Source: Apoderus coryli
Lineage: Eukaryota; Arthropoda; Insecta; Coleoptera; Attelabidae
Direction: 5' to 3'
NCBI GenBank assembly: GCA_911728435.2
Contig: OU452198.1
Coordinates: 14,728,001-14,792,000 of the forward strand
Length of the DNA: 64,000 nucleotides
Part shown: positions 44,906 through 57,800 of the stretch, in pieces
Position numbering within the stretch: position 1 is the first letter of the stretch
How the letters are laid out: every line of letters begins with the position of its first letter
The notes under the pieces: model-generated
Database searches by the model: none
Seen by the model: the letters and a program-made list of their open reading frames with translations, nothing else
What the model was told of the DNA's origin: nothing
Program-made: the position numbers and the translations under genes

Positions 44906-46255
44906 TAATAAATATTACGTCGCACTTTAGATTTTTATATTACATTCCCAACACAGAAAAATATTGTGAACGCACTAAAAAAAATTACAACAAAACTGAA
45001 CAAACATTGAATTAGTGACGGAATGAGTAAAGTGTTGTACAAAAAAAAAGGTACATTATGACATTTAAATAAAAAATTCCGTGACACAAGTTCATATCCC
45101 ACTTATAGTTTATTTTATTTCTCTGTAACTTAGTTGAAAATTGTTCGTTGGCTTATTTGCGATTTGCAAAAGAGAAATAACATTTCATTATGGCAGTGTG
45201 CAGTCTTTGAATTAAAGACAATTATAAGTGCGGCGAATTCCTTTGTCGACAGAGAGATAAAACGTTCCGACACGAAGTGAAGTAACTGTATATTAAACTG
45301 TGCCGAGACGTAGCCCTGCACATAGGAAGCAAGGCAGGTGCGAATTAGGGAAGTTCCATACGATGTAAATGTTGTTTTCTTTTGATTTTTTTTATCAAAT
45401 TTTTTGAAAATCATATAGGATATTTATTATATTGCATATTGACAGAGGTTGTCTCATATTTTGGAAGTGACCTATCTAAACATTTGTATAATTTATTGTA
45501 AAACAATTGTAAACAATAATTTACGTTATCAGAATGTAATAATAATTCCGTATCACACGACGAAATCAACTGATGAAATAAAGCGAAATTGGCATGTTTA
45601 AAGTTATAAACAATTTTTTTTTTATCAAAGTTAAGGTTTCCATTGTTCTTCCTAGTTCTCGGTTACTAAAGAACTCTCAGTCTTGGATATAATCGAGATC
45701 AATAGAATTGAGATTTATAACTCTAAATATCTATTTAGTATATTAGTAATGTTATTCATTTGTCTCAGATTATATACAAACTCATAAACTGATTCAGGAG
45801 TACACACTTATCACAGATAGAACTAGGATCAAAAAGGCATATACAAATCTCCCATTATCAACATTCGGAAACAATTCAAAAACCTCCAAATATTCTTCTA
45901 AGAAATGAATGGCAAAATTAGGTGGTAAGTATACAACAGATATAAAAACCGGACCTTAATTAAAATACACTCACTTTCGCAGCTCACGTCTATTTCTTCC
46001 CAAGAATATTGTAACACCCGGTATATTGTAATAAAAATATTGTATCCTCTCGACCTAAGTATTTTACGCTGATTAATAATTTATAAAAGTTCATCACTCT
46101 AACATCGGTATTGTATCTACTAGATAGACAAAATTTGCTGATTGACATTTTTTCACAAAAGCGGTAATATCAAACCCTTTTCTATATTCTATATTTATTT
46201 TAACATGGTGGAGATCGCTTACCCTAATTTTCGAATACTTATTGTGACAATGTTT
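44906..46255. other. No gene recognised; lone transposon terminus at about 46012-46021
   Basis: GTAACACCCGG|TA at about 46011-46023 is a single mariner-like end without a partner. The remainder is AT-rich spacer. Confidence 0.4.
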
Positions 46256-46352
46256 CTTCTTTACCGTTGTATCTCTCATCAAACAGTTCTCTGATAGCAA
46301 TGCCATCGTACAGCCAGGTCTCGGTTAGTGCTATGATGTCGTAGTCTTCAGA
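46256..46352 (-). pseudogene. Inverted LINE endonuclease fragment
   Basis: The minus-strand reading SSEDYDIIALTETWLYDGIA followed by IRELFDERYN is the conserved N-terminal stretch of the AP-endonuclease domain of jockey/CR1-type LINEs (Y-D-I-I-x-L-T-E-T-W-L). It points away from the reverse transcriptase that begins at about 46346 on the plus strand. This arrangement is typical of 5' inversion (twin priming) during LINE insertion. Confidence 0.65.
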
Positions 46353-46998
46353 GCTGATTGAAGTAATCCGTGACATAAAAAATAAGTATTCCTGTGGAAT
46401 AGACGGATTTGCGATAAAACTCATAGAAAATTGACCATTGTCAGCACACAGAGCCTTGATAGATGCAAAAAACCTGTCATTTTTAAGAGCTATATTTCCT
46501 GATTGTCTTAAAACTGCTATGGTGATACCATTATATAAGAGTGGCGATACTAATGATCCATCAAATTTCAGGCCAATATCATTGCTGTCGACTTTCTCTA
46601 CGATAATCGAGAAACTTGTCAAGAAGCGACTCCTCAATTTTCTCCAAGTAAACAACATAATCACGACCCAACAGTTCGGTTTTCAGCCACAACAGATGCT
46701 ATATTCTCCTGTCTCGAAAATGTTTATTCACAGCTTAGTAACAGTAGAGCTGTTGCCGCAGTATTTTGCGACTTTTCCAAGGCATTTGATTGCGTGGATT
46801 AGGGTATTCTTCTTAGGAAGCTCGAATTTTATGGTGTTAGAGCCTTTGAGCTGGTTCCGCTCATATTTGACCAACCGTAGGCAGCTGGTTAGATATCGAA
46901 ATAATGTTTCTGATAGTATGGATGTTGCCTGCGGAGTGCCACAGGGTTCCGTTTTAGGCCCCCTTCCCTTTCTTTTGTATATAAATGATATTACTACT

Positions 46999-47155
46999 TT
47001 TTTTTTTTTTATTTGAAGAAGTAGTCCATACTCTCAGTGGAGTGCTAAGTTAATACAAAGCAAACACAATCGAAATTTTTTTTATTTGTAAAATTTAGTT
47101 AAAATACAACATACATGTTTCGAGGATTCAGATCCTCATCATCAGTGCCAACCTC
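46999..47155 (-). mobile_element. 157-bp hammerhead-carrying retroposon
   Basis: It is inserted in the LINE coding sequence and flanked by a 13-bp direct duplication, TGATATTACTACT (46986-46998 and 47156-47168). The plus strand begins with a T-run (about 14), so the element is a minus-strand retroposon with a poly(A) tail. Its 5' end holds a hammerhead-like motif and its 3' part is AT-rich without coding. Removing it and one duplicate restores the LINE reading IND-ITTIKL. Confidence 0.8.
47108..47155 (-). ncRNA. Hammerhead-like ribozyme motif at the 5' end of the retroposon
   Basis: On the minus strand CTGATGA (47139-47145) is followed by a perfect 6-bp helix II (GAGGAT/ATCCTC, loop CTGA), then GAAA (47118-47121), then palindromic ACATGT and A. 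The proposed cleavage dinucleotide is UA. Helix I (UGGCA with UGUUG) pairs only through wobbles. The core is intact and helix I is weak. Confidence 0.6.
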
Positions 47156-48238
47156 TGATATTACTACTATTAAATTAAGGGGACAGTTTACACTGTTTGC
47201 GGACGACACAACACTTCTGTGGCATGATAAAAATGTTGATGTGGTGAAAGAGTTCATACAAGGTGATTTAGCAAAGGTAAAAGATTGGTGTGATTCAAAT
47301 TACCTTTCATTTAATTTTACAAAGACAAATATTTTATGTTTCAATTTTGAATTTGGCGATTTAGTTTTGGAAAGTAACCCCATAAGCAGGGTAAATTGTG
47401 TCAAGTTTTTGGGAGTCCATATTGACTTAAAGCTTAAATTTGAAGAACATATTAAGCAATTGGGTAAGAGGGTTTCATCTGGCTGCTATGGTTTAAGGGT
47501 TGTGTCATGGGCGATGGGATTGAGGGTTGCTAGAAATCTATATTTTTCTTTAGTGGAGGCTCATCTGCGATATGGCATAGATTTCTGGGGTACCTGTAGC
47601 CAGACTCTTTTTAAAAGTATTTTCGTACTGCAAAAGCGGGCTGTGCGTTACTTGTCCGGAGTTCATGCTAGTGTTAGCTGTAGACAGTTATTTATAAAGA
47701 ACGGAATACTGACGCTTCCATCGCTTTTTATCTTAGAGACTGTTTGCCGTATTCACAAAAATTTAAGAAATATCACAGGCTTAGCTCCTCCTGGTCATAC
47801 TTATCCCACGAGATTGGTTCAAAGGGTGCACTTGCCTATACCGAGGTCTGCTTTGTTGAAAAAATCACTTATTTATGAGAGTCGAAAAATGTATAATCAT
47901 TTACCACCACAATTGACAGCGATGGAAAATTATACAAAATTTAGAGGAGGAGTCAAGCGAGTTCTTTTAGAAAAGGCTTTCTATTCCCTTCAGGATTATT
48001 TTACAGACACCTGGTAAAATTATTGTCTCATATTTGTTTTATGTTTTTTTTTGGTTCTTAATATAATGTATATATGTGTGTTTTTTAATGTTTGTCATTT
48101 TTATTTTTATTGGTTCTTTGTAGAATGTTAGATACTATTATTGAAATTTGTTTTTATTTATATAAGTATTATGAATTGACTTTGTCTATAAGATTGTACA
48201 ATTTTTTTAATAACAATAAAGTTATTATTATTATTATT

Positions 48239-48802
48239 AAAGTTGTATAAAATTAAATTGTTTTTGTGCTGAGCCCCCTCACATTTTGATAGTACTTAAC
48301 TTTATTTTACCTCTATTTGCGGACTCAATCTACACTCGATGCTGTCCTTTTCCTCGTTAAAAACAAGGCATGTAATTATGTGTTAGGGCAGAATTTAATA
48401 AATAAGCAAATTTACACAAAGTTACCCGTATTTTGAAAATTTCCCATTGCGTACTTTTTGAGAAATCCATTGCGTCGGTTCGTCGTGGGACACGGTGTAT
48501 AAAGTTATTAGGAATATTATGTAATATCAGTAAATCAAAATGTTGTTTTGTTCTCTACAGGCATTGATATACGTGCGCGTGGACGCAGAATTTCGTGGCA
48601 GTAAGGAAATCCATTAAACGAATGAATGGAATACACTTTGAACACACTTTACACTTTGTATTATTTTTATTACGCCATTGATACTAGTGTTGAACAATTT
48701 CAAATAAACAATGAATACCAGGCCGATTTGAATAAAATAACTCCAGTGCTTTACACTTGTCGTACGGCATAGAAAAACAAACACCATGTTGTTTTTGTCA
48801 CA
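48239..48802 (+). promoter_or_regulatory. 5' flank of the LRR gene, with an upstream out-of-frame ATG
   Basis: No clear TATA box is visible. An ATG at 48785 in the good context CACC sits 18 bp before the gene's ATG but is out of frame. It would open a short overlapping upstream reading frame if transcription starts above it. A decayed transposon terminus (phrase GTCGGTTCGTCGTGGGACAC, matched at 50690-50716) lies at about 48474-48500. Confidence 0.3.
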
Positions 48803-51800
48803 ATGTTTTTCCAGACCAGTACGATCATCAGCATCGCTAAATGCATTTTACTGTTGTTCCATTTAAATGTGTCTGTAGCGACATTGCAAACTAAACGTTC
48901 TTTCTGCGATTTAAATTTTATGGAGAATCAGACAATAGCTTATGGGTTAGCATACGAATTCAATTTCTACGAATGGCGTAGTTTTCAACCAGAACAGGGT
49001 GAAAGAGAATTTATTGAAATCGTGGGTAGTGGTATTAAAGTATTGTGTAAGACGTTGTTTTTACCCATTAGTGTTAAAGAAGTGATTTTCGCACGGATTG
49101 GTGTGGAGGATATTGAGGTGGGATTCTTTGAGAATACCACAGTGGAACAAGTCGATCTTCGAGGTAAATTATAATTAATAATTTGTGGTAAAGGAGCTGA
49201 ATATTATAAATTCATTATCATGTCGTATCCAGAATAAAAATTTGAGGGTGAATCAAAAAAACCTTTGATTTTGATAGGCAATATAATTTTATTTATAAAA
49301 ATCATCTAAATTTTAGAAGCGTGCGGTGATACTCATTGATCACTAAGATCTTCAAGTAAAGCTCATGTAAATATACACTGTGTCCAAGATAACAATGTCT
49401 GCTAAATTAGAGAAAAGTTGTACAATTTAAATACCTTTTAAATGGTGTTTTCAAAAGTAAACTAACTTTAGCCGTTTTAAATATTTAATATTAATATTTT
49501 TGAATTGAATAGCTTGAAATTTAAGCATAAAAAATGCAGGGCCTTATTGAAAAAAACCAAGTTGATGGTTTTTCAAAAACGAAACGTCGGCGTCGCACGC
49601 AGGTATATTCGTACACGCAATATTTTTTTCCTTGAAAAATATCAATGAGAAAGTGCTTTTCATTTTTTATAAGTGTAAAAATAATGTCAGAAATAAATAA
49701 AAACCAAAATCGAAAAAAACCTTTTTTTCAAAAATTCTCGAAAACGGCTAAGGCTAGTTTAATTTTGAAAACACCATTTAAAAGTTGTACTATCCTATCC
49801 ACTAAAATCTTGTGTTTAAACTTACATAAAATTATTTTCTACTACTGCTGCAGAGCTGGGCAGTATCCGGATACAAATGTATCAGGCGAGGTATCAGGAT
49901 ACAATTTTTCTATCCGAAATCCGTATTCGAGTACTTTCCAAAGCACTGCATTTGATATGCGTATCCGCCTCGGAAATACTTAGTATTCGATATTCGAGTA
50001 CATTGGTGGTGGTGAGGAAAAACTGTTTATTTGTCGATTTAGAAGAAAAAGTCGTTCTTTATAAAAACGTCTGCTTGTGTCGAAACTACAATTTCAAATG
50101 CCAAATTTACGATTACTATACAGGGTATATCAAAAATAACATTTTTAATGATTTTGATTTTTTTTTTTAATTTTATGAAAATATTTTCAAAACCGTGATT
50201 TATTAAACCAATTGTGCAAAAAACACTAATAAACTTTTTTCTCAAAGTGGTTAATTTCATAGCTACTATTAAAATAATAAAATAAAAAAAAAACAAGGAA
50301 ATCAAAATCATTAAAAATGTTATTTTTGATATACCCTGTATAGTAATCGTAAATTTCGTACTCGAAATTGTAGTTTTGATACAAGCAGACGTTTTTATAA
50401 AGAATGACTTTTTCTTCTAAATCTACAAATAAAAAAGTTTTTGCTCTTCCAAACTCTATCCGTGGACACATTTGATAGAGTTTGGAAGAAGAATAAAATA
50501 TTAAATAAGTATGTATCTTAAAAACGGCTAAACTTAGGTATAGGAGATTATACATAAAATATGTCTAAATGTTTGGTAGAATGTAAAAATGAAATAATAT
50601 ATAGGGACTCCTATTAAAAATAAGAGAACAAACATATCGAAAATATTTTAGTTAAGCCCTGAGCCACATTGGTATACTATCAAATCGATCAGGTCGGTTC
50701 GTCGTGGGACACCCGGTACAAGAATTTTTCCACTTTCGAGTTAAAATTGTCCAAGGAATATGACCTTAAGCTATGGCCACGAAGTCAGGCAACATCCTGT
50801 ATAACAGAAAAATAGTTAAAAACGATCAACTAAAGAGTGAATTTTAACTTTTATGACACAATTACAATTGGTCGTATTTATGTCAATTCAATGAATAAAA
50901 GCTCAATAATTCTATCCAACGAATTGTAAATACGTTAACAGTTGAAAATTTGTGAGTACGCGACCATTAACATAATGAATTTCGATTTTGAATAGGGCCA
51001 TGATGAAAACCCTCAAATCACATTACGCGAATTTTAATGCATGTTCTTATATATTCAAAATAAACTTTCATTAAAGTATACCTCACCTAAACCTGACAGT
51101 TTTTTAAATATTTAAATTTTATACCTCTATAAAAATATAGACATAATTTGAATGAAAAAATTCACACCTATTCGTTTGTTCTTTTTAAGCCAGTCTGGGC
51201 TGAGTAATATACCAACTCATCACTGAATACGCCAAATATAAAAAACCTCCAATACTAAATACAGGGTGTCCAATAATATAAGTTATATGAACGTAAAGTT
51301 TTATTCTAAATAAATTGTTTATTTCAAACCGAACACCTGGTATATGAGGTCAAAATTAGATGCACATAGTAATTATCTGTCAAATGTTTTGATACTTTCG
51401 TATGGATAACTCTTGACGTTTTAGTGGAAAATGCACATATTCATAATATTAGGTGAATTTTTAATTAAACCTGTTAATTTCATGTAGACCACCCTGTATT
51501 TGTTGATGATGAAATTAATTATCTATTAATCACTATTAATTATCTATTAATCACTTGAAATACTTATCGCAGCCCACAGAGCAAGTCAAGACACGTTAGA
51601 GCAAGCCGCAACATACTCATGTAACCTGTAGATGCAATAAAAACAACTTTAATTTATTTTTTAATATGTTGATAAATTGATGTTGTGTTCTTAATTGTTT
51701 GAGGCAGGATAATATGAAAATAAAAAAATACCAGAATAGTGCAGCGACTTCTTGAATGACTCATGATAGGACCTAGGCAACAATAGCTGGTTTGCACATC

Positions 51801-54800
51801 TAGTGGTGGTTTAATGTAATTTTAGAAATATTCATAGTAAACGTTGAATCATTTCCATTAAATTGAACGCAATTTTCTCGAGAGCTATGGAGGAAATTTT
51901 CAAAATTAAGCTATAAAAATGCTTTCAAATGATGTACACTCTGCTATTTAAGAACACAGGGTTAAAGCGATTTTAATCAAAAACTAATAGGTTCATCCTA
52001 CGATTCCCCCAAACTCAGATATTAAAAACGGTTTCTATGATGTTGGGAGTGATCAATGGCATCTCGTTTTGAATGCGATTAGGCATCATCTATATACTCT
52101 GTGGCCTATTTAGATAAACACGGCTTTTGAGATGTCCACATCAAAAAAAGTCAAAGGAGTTCAAATCGGGCGATCTCGCTATATCGTTGAACCATAAAAA
52201 GATATTGTTCGATTCAAGGTCGAATGGGCCAAACGCTCATATGTTTAGTACAATAACAGCAGTTACAGCGAGTCACGAATTATCTCACAACGCCGAAGAT
52301 CTTTATTTTTAAAAACTTTATTTTATTAAAAAATTACAATTTAAGTTTCAAAATTATATGTTATACATTCAAAAGCTTCTTTCTGACTGCTCGTCCTAAG
52401 TGAAAAATAGTATTAAGCAAAGCAATGAAAAAATAACTACATAAACAATTATTATCTTATGCAAGGTAAACAATATTTATAATATACATTTCATGTACTT
52501 CATATGAAGACTGATCATATAATTCACGTAAGTCAAAATACTAAAAATATCTGGACGGGAAAACCTGACTTACATGACTTAGATGGTGGCGCCGCCATGC
52601 GTCAGATATCGGATCAAATACGTAGGCTACAAAATTGTTAAACATAAATCAAAACTGACGTGTCTTGGCTTTTCTTTTAAACATGTTCCATTTTAGAAAT
52701 AATCGCCCGTTCCGTTACTTTACGGACACCCTGTATGTTGGAAAGACTAAAAAAATAATTTTGCCAATAACACGTGACCTAATAAGACGTGCGTTACATT
52801 TTTAGGATAAATAATACCAACAACAAAAAAAACGTTATATTTTTGTATCGAATGCTCCAGAATATAATTTTCGGGACAAACTTTTAATGACCTAACTTTA
52901 GATGACTGTACGACAAAAGTAACATGCAGCTCGTGCTCATCAAAACTTTATTTTGTATACTTAATAATCTAAATTAAAAATAATTTCATATAGACTTAAG
53001 AGATTTGTTCCAGTGAAGAGCATTGCAGGTGAAGCGAGAATCCAATCTCTAATAATAAAAATGATATATTTGACAATTCATGATAATTAAACTTTCTGAT
53101 TTACCTTTAAATTAATTTTAAGCTGGAATTACGTGATGTCAAGCAATATAATGAGCTGCGTTTTTTCAAATTGGAGATCTCATATAAATTCTATTCTGAG
53201 AAAAATATTGTTGTTGTATAACTCAAACGTCGGGAATCATTTATTGCCAGTTGCTCATTAACAATAATTGCAACTGGATTGTTTCGAATATACAAAGTGT
53301 TAAAGTTTTTTTGTAAATAAAGGTTTTTTTTTAATTAAGTCAAATATGTCCTTACCGATTTATATATATATATTATATCGCCTTAACTAGATCAAAATTA
53401 ACCGTGGTGTTAGGGAGGCAACTGGATAAAAATTATTGACAAAAAAATGTACGCCACTGATGGCAATTTAATATCGATATTATATTTGAGATAAAGCAAA
53501 TAAAACTACAACTTTGTTATATCTGGTATTTTTTTCAGATGCGATTTTATACCTTGTAACACCGATCGGTAAAATACAAACTAGCTAAATATGTTAAAAA
53601 AGTTATTCTGGACATATTTAGCTCGTTTGTATTTCGCCGATTGTCGTCATAGAGTAGGTACAAAATAGCATATAGAAAGTGATCTCTCTGATCTCTAATC
53701 GCTATATGGCTTGCAAAGTTCCGCTGCAGGTGGCCCCACATGGAAATAGGGAGCTTGTATGGCCCTAACTAGATCAAAATTATTAAGCCCAGTGGCGTTT
53801 TTGATGCCTTGGATTTTTAACATCACAAACATCGAGATGGGAGGAGGGGGAGAAGGAAGTTGATAATATTGATTCAGGACAATGCTGACTGTACAGAATT
53901 ACAAAATGATCTAATTAAGGTGGAGGACTGGTGCTCAACAAAGAAATTACCACTGAATCTCAATAAATGCAAACTAATGACTTTCTCTAAGCGACGGTCT
54001 GCTATTCGGTTTGACTACACACTGAACGGTTCGGTTTTGGAGTTAACTGACGTCACCAGGGATCTGGGTATTTTGGCCGACAATGAATTGACTTTCAATC
54101 AACACATACAGGAATTAACGCAGACCACACTACGTACATTAGGGTTTTTCATGAGAAATACTTCAAAATTTAAAAAATTAATTATCTTAAAGCGTTGTAT
54201 ATCTCAATGGTTAGATCAAGGTTGGAGTATGCCTCTATTATATGGTCTCCTATTTACCAACTATACTATACTGATTGTATTGAAAGAATCCAGAGAAAAT
54301 TTCTGAAGTATCTATTTTATAAGGACCAGGATCATTTTCCTGTACGGGGATATTATCATAAATTATTATTGAGAAGCTACGAATTTCAGTCTTTCTCAGA
54401 GCGAAGGGTCTGTGCATATCAGGTATTTGTTTTTAAAATAGTAAATTATCTAATTGACAGTCCTATGTTATTGGCGCAAATTAATTTCCGCGTTCCGCAA
54501 TACAGGGTGAACTATCACTCAGTACAAAAATTTTAACTAGAGGTACAGAAAAATAAGATGTAATAGAATCGCTTTTCAAAAAATTTCCATCATTTTTATT
54601 AAGGTTGCATATAATTTTTTTGTAAATCATATTAAACTTCCTTTTGACGACGCCTATGACCGCCTGCCCAACAAGTTTAAATTAGACATTAGTCTAAAGG
54701 TTATAATACAGCGACATGTTGCCAAGTGTATCGATTTGCCGAGCATTTAAAGTAAAAAATTTATTTAGAAAATGTAGATGATTATGTAATCATAATAATC

Positions 54801-57800
54801 ATAATCATAATCATAGTCTTTATTCATCAGGTACAGCATCAGTACAAAGAATGCGTCAATAAATTATAATTCACAGAATACATAACATAAAAGTTCACAA
54901 ACGACAAATATTGTAAATTTACAATACAAAATATATAATCAAGAAATTGTAAAATATTCATTCAGTGTATAAAAACTATATCTCAATAACCAGTTTTTAA
55001 CATTCATTTTAAACTGCTTCGGGCTACGAACCAATTTGAAATGCTGAGGTAGATGATTAAAAATTTTTAACGGCATTACCAATGAACTATTCGCCGTAAG
55101 GGAGAGTCTATGGACAGGTAGTTTGAGATTTAAGTTATCTCTCAGATCATAATCAGACAATTGTCCTGTGCTTATAAATCTATCCTTGTTTGAATACACA
55201 TAAAAAACACACTCCAAAATATAAATTGATGTTATTGTTAATATTTTTAAGTCTTTAAATAGTTGACGACATGAGAATCTCATTGATTTAAATGATATTG
55301 TCCTAATGATTCTTTTTTGTAATATCAGAATTTCGTCTATGCGCCGCGAGTTACCCCACACTACAACCGAATAGGACAGCACAGAATGCACATGCGCAAA
55401 ATAAAATGACAACAACACATCAAGAGTTACGAAGCTTCTGAGTTTCCAGATTAAAAATGATAGTCTACAGAGCTTCTTGGAAACGGTTTCAATATGCATG
55501 TACCAACTTAAAAGTGAATCGACTTCAACACCCAAGAATTTTACAGTGTTGTTCTGGACGAGGCTGCAATTACCACTCCGAATTCTTCAACTTCAATCAT
55601 GCGAAATATTAAATATTATGTTAGCACCTACCTTTCGGATATGTCTAACATGCCATAGAATGATTTTTGACCTTCATGGGGACAGCTTGGTTTTCCTCGT
55701 ACACTCTTCTAATTTAATGTTAGGTACTCAGCGCGTCGACCACGACAAGGTGGATGCCCTCTGTCAGCAAACCCCCAAAGGGTAACAAAAAACACACAAA
55801 TGCAAATAACACTAGCACTTCAAAGCACTACAGCAGCAAATGTTCAAAGAGGCCACTGTTAACTTCACTTCATTTACGCGCTTAATCACTGAAATTCGGA
55901 TACGTGCAAAAACGTTAATCCGGATTTGATTTGATTCGCTGCCCCTCAATTTGTAGACGTAACTGCTGTTCATCACCAATCTCGTTTCATAGACAATAGT
56001 CTTCATGTAGATCCAAAATTATTATTATTTTACATAAATTGTTCATGTTTTACAACAGGAACTTCTCACTCATCACAATACTAATATGTAGGCCTACAAC
56101 CTATACCGTAAATTGTTGTGAAAACGATAATGAATGCTTCAAATTGATTGTTAAAGTTACGCTGCTTCGGCCGTTCACTTTCATCACAAAATGTAAACAA
56201 ACAAATCATAGATAAGTGTTTATTGAAACAAATACAAAATACGGTTAATAGTCTTACGGTATAAAACTGCATTAGAATCTGATAAATATTTTGAGAATTT
56301 GTTTTTGCAAAGTAGCAATTTTATTATTAACAAAATCTTTACTGTTAATAGCAAAAAATAACAACAACCAACTTGTGCATAAGTTACATTGACATACAAA
56401 AGATATTTGACAGTTCACCATTTCCTGAAAACTAAAACATAAGTCGAATTCACGCCATGAGCGATTATAACCGGTTTAACTTTTTGCATTCACGCGACCA
56501 CGGTTATTGGCGGTTTCACTATGATGACGTCACGAAAAAGATTTTCATGACATTATCACAGCTAACATACACATGTTAGCTGTGACATTATATTTTCTTT
56601 GCGGTTTCAGGTTTCACAAGAGTCCGAACCCGTCCGAAACAGTCGGGATTCTGCACAAACCAACGGCTCATCTCACTTGGTTTTTTTTTTGTAAAACGAA
56701 CGTGAAACTCAACATTGTCTAGCTAATTTGCGCTTAATTTTTCACGTAACTAGATTTGTTTTCATAGGCTTCGAAACTGTCAGAAACAGTATGGATTCTG
56801 TGCATAACGTTGTTGACACGCGATGAAATTGATTTGCGCAGAACAGAGACTATTTCTGACGATTTCAGAAGCCTGTGAAAACAAACCTAGTTAGTGAAAA
56901 ATGAAGCGCAAATTAGCTAATGATAATGTTCATGAAAGGCTTTTTCGTGACGTCATCATAGTGAAACCGGCAATAACCGGGGTCGAGTGAATACAAAAAG
57001 TTAAACCGTTTATAATCGGTTATAATCGATCATGGCGTGAATTTGACTTATGTTTTAGTTTTAAGGAAATTGTGAACTGTCAAATATCTTTTGTATGTCA
57101 ATGTAACTTATGCACAAGTGGGTTGTTGTTTGTTGTTATTTTTTGCTATTAAGGTATCGTTAATAATAAAATTGCTGCTTTGCAAAAACAAATTCCAAAA
57201 ATATTTATCAGATTATAATGCAGGTCTATACCGCAAGATTATTAACCGTATTTTTTATTTGTTTCAATAGGTAAACACTTATCTATGATTTGTTTGTGAT
57301 GAAAGTGAACGGCGGAATTAGCGTAACTTTTTCACATTTTACGGTATAGGTTGTAGACCTACATATTATTATTGTGATGAGCAAGAACTTCTGTTGTAAA
57401 ACATGAACGGTTTATGTAAAATAATAATAATTTTAGTGATTAAGTGCGTAAATAAAGTGAAGTTAACGGTGGCCTCTTCGAACATTTGGTTCTTTCGCTA
57501 CGCGAGAAGTCGTTGTTGTAAAAATAACCAATTTGAGTAAAATAATCGGACATTTTGTTATTAGTGTAGTTGTTCAATATGCGAAAATATCCTTTTAGCA
57601 GTTTCCAAAAGCGAAGAAGTAATGTACAATTATGCAGATGAACTTATTTATCAGGTATTTTAATTATTATTATTAACAAAACTGTTCATTTTCGCCGTCT
57701 CTACAATTGGCAACGCCGCGAATATTATCCCTACAGCTAATCGTATGTTGGAAGTCCTATTGAAAAATGGTTGTCATAGGCGCCGATTTACCGGGGAAAA

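Larger units (their letters stand above)
46346..48238 (+). pseudogene. Jockey/CR1-like LINE reverse transcriptase and 3' UTR, interrupted
   Basis: The first part (46346-46998) reads IEVIRDIKNKYSCGIDGFAI, one stop, CLKTAMVIPLYKSGDTNDPS, NFRPISLLSTFSTIIEKLVK, QFGFQP, then out-of-frame decay, and CGVPQGSVLGPLPFLLYIND. A 157-bp insertion (46999-47155) follows. The second part (47169-48017) is one clean frame: RGQFTLFADDTTLLWH (the catalytic ADD), WCDSNYLSFN, VKFLGVHIDLKLKF, and a C-terminal domain ending ALLKKSLIYESRKMYNHLPP, FRGGVKRVLLEKAFYSLQDY and a stop. The 3' UTR reaches AATAAAG and a TTATTATTATTATTA tail at about 48222-48238. The enzyme copies LINE RNA into DNA at a nicked target. This copy is dead. 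Confidence 0.85.

Noticed and set aside
55477..55785. 102-codon plus-strand open frame
   Set aside because: It is antisense to the start of the LINE relic at 54787-55585 and has no family resemblance.
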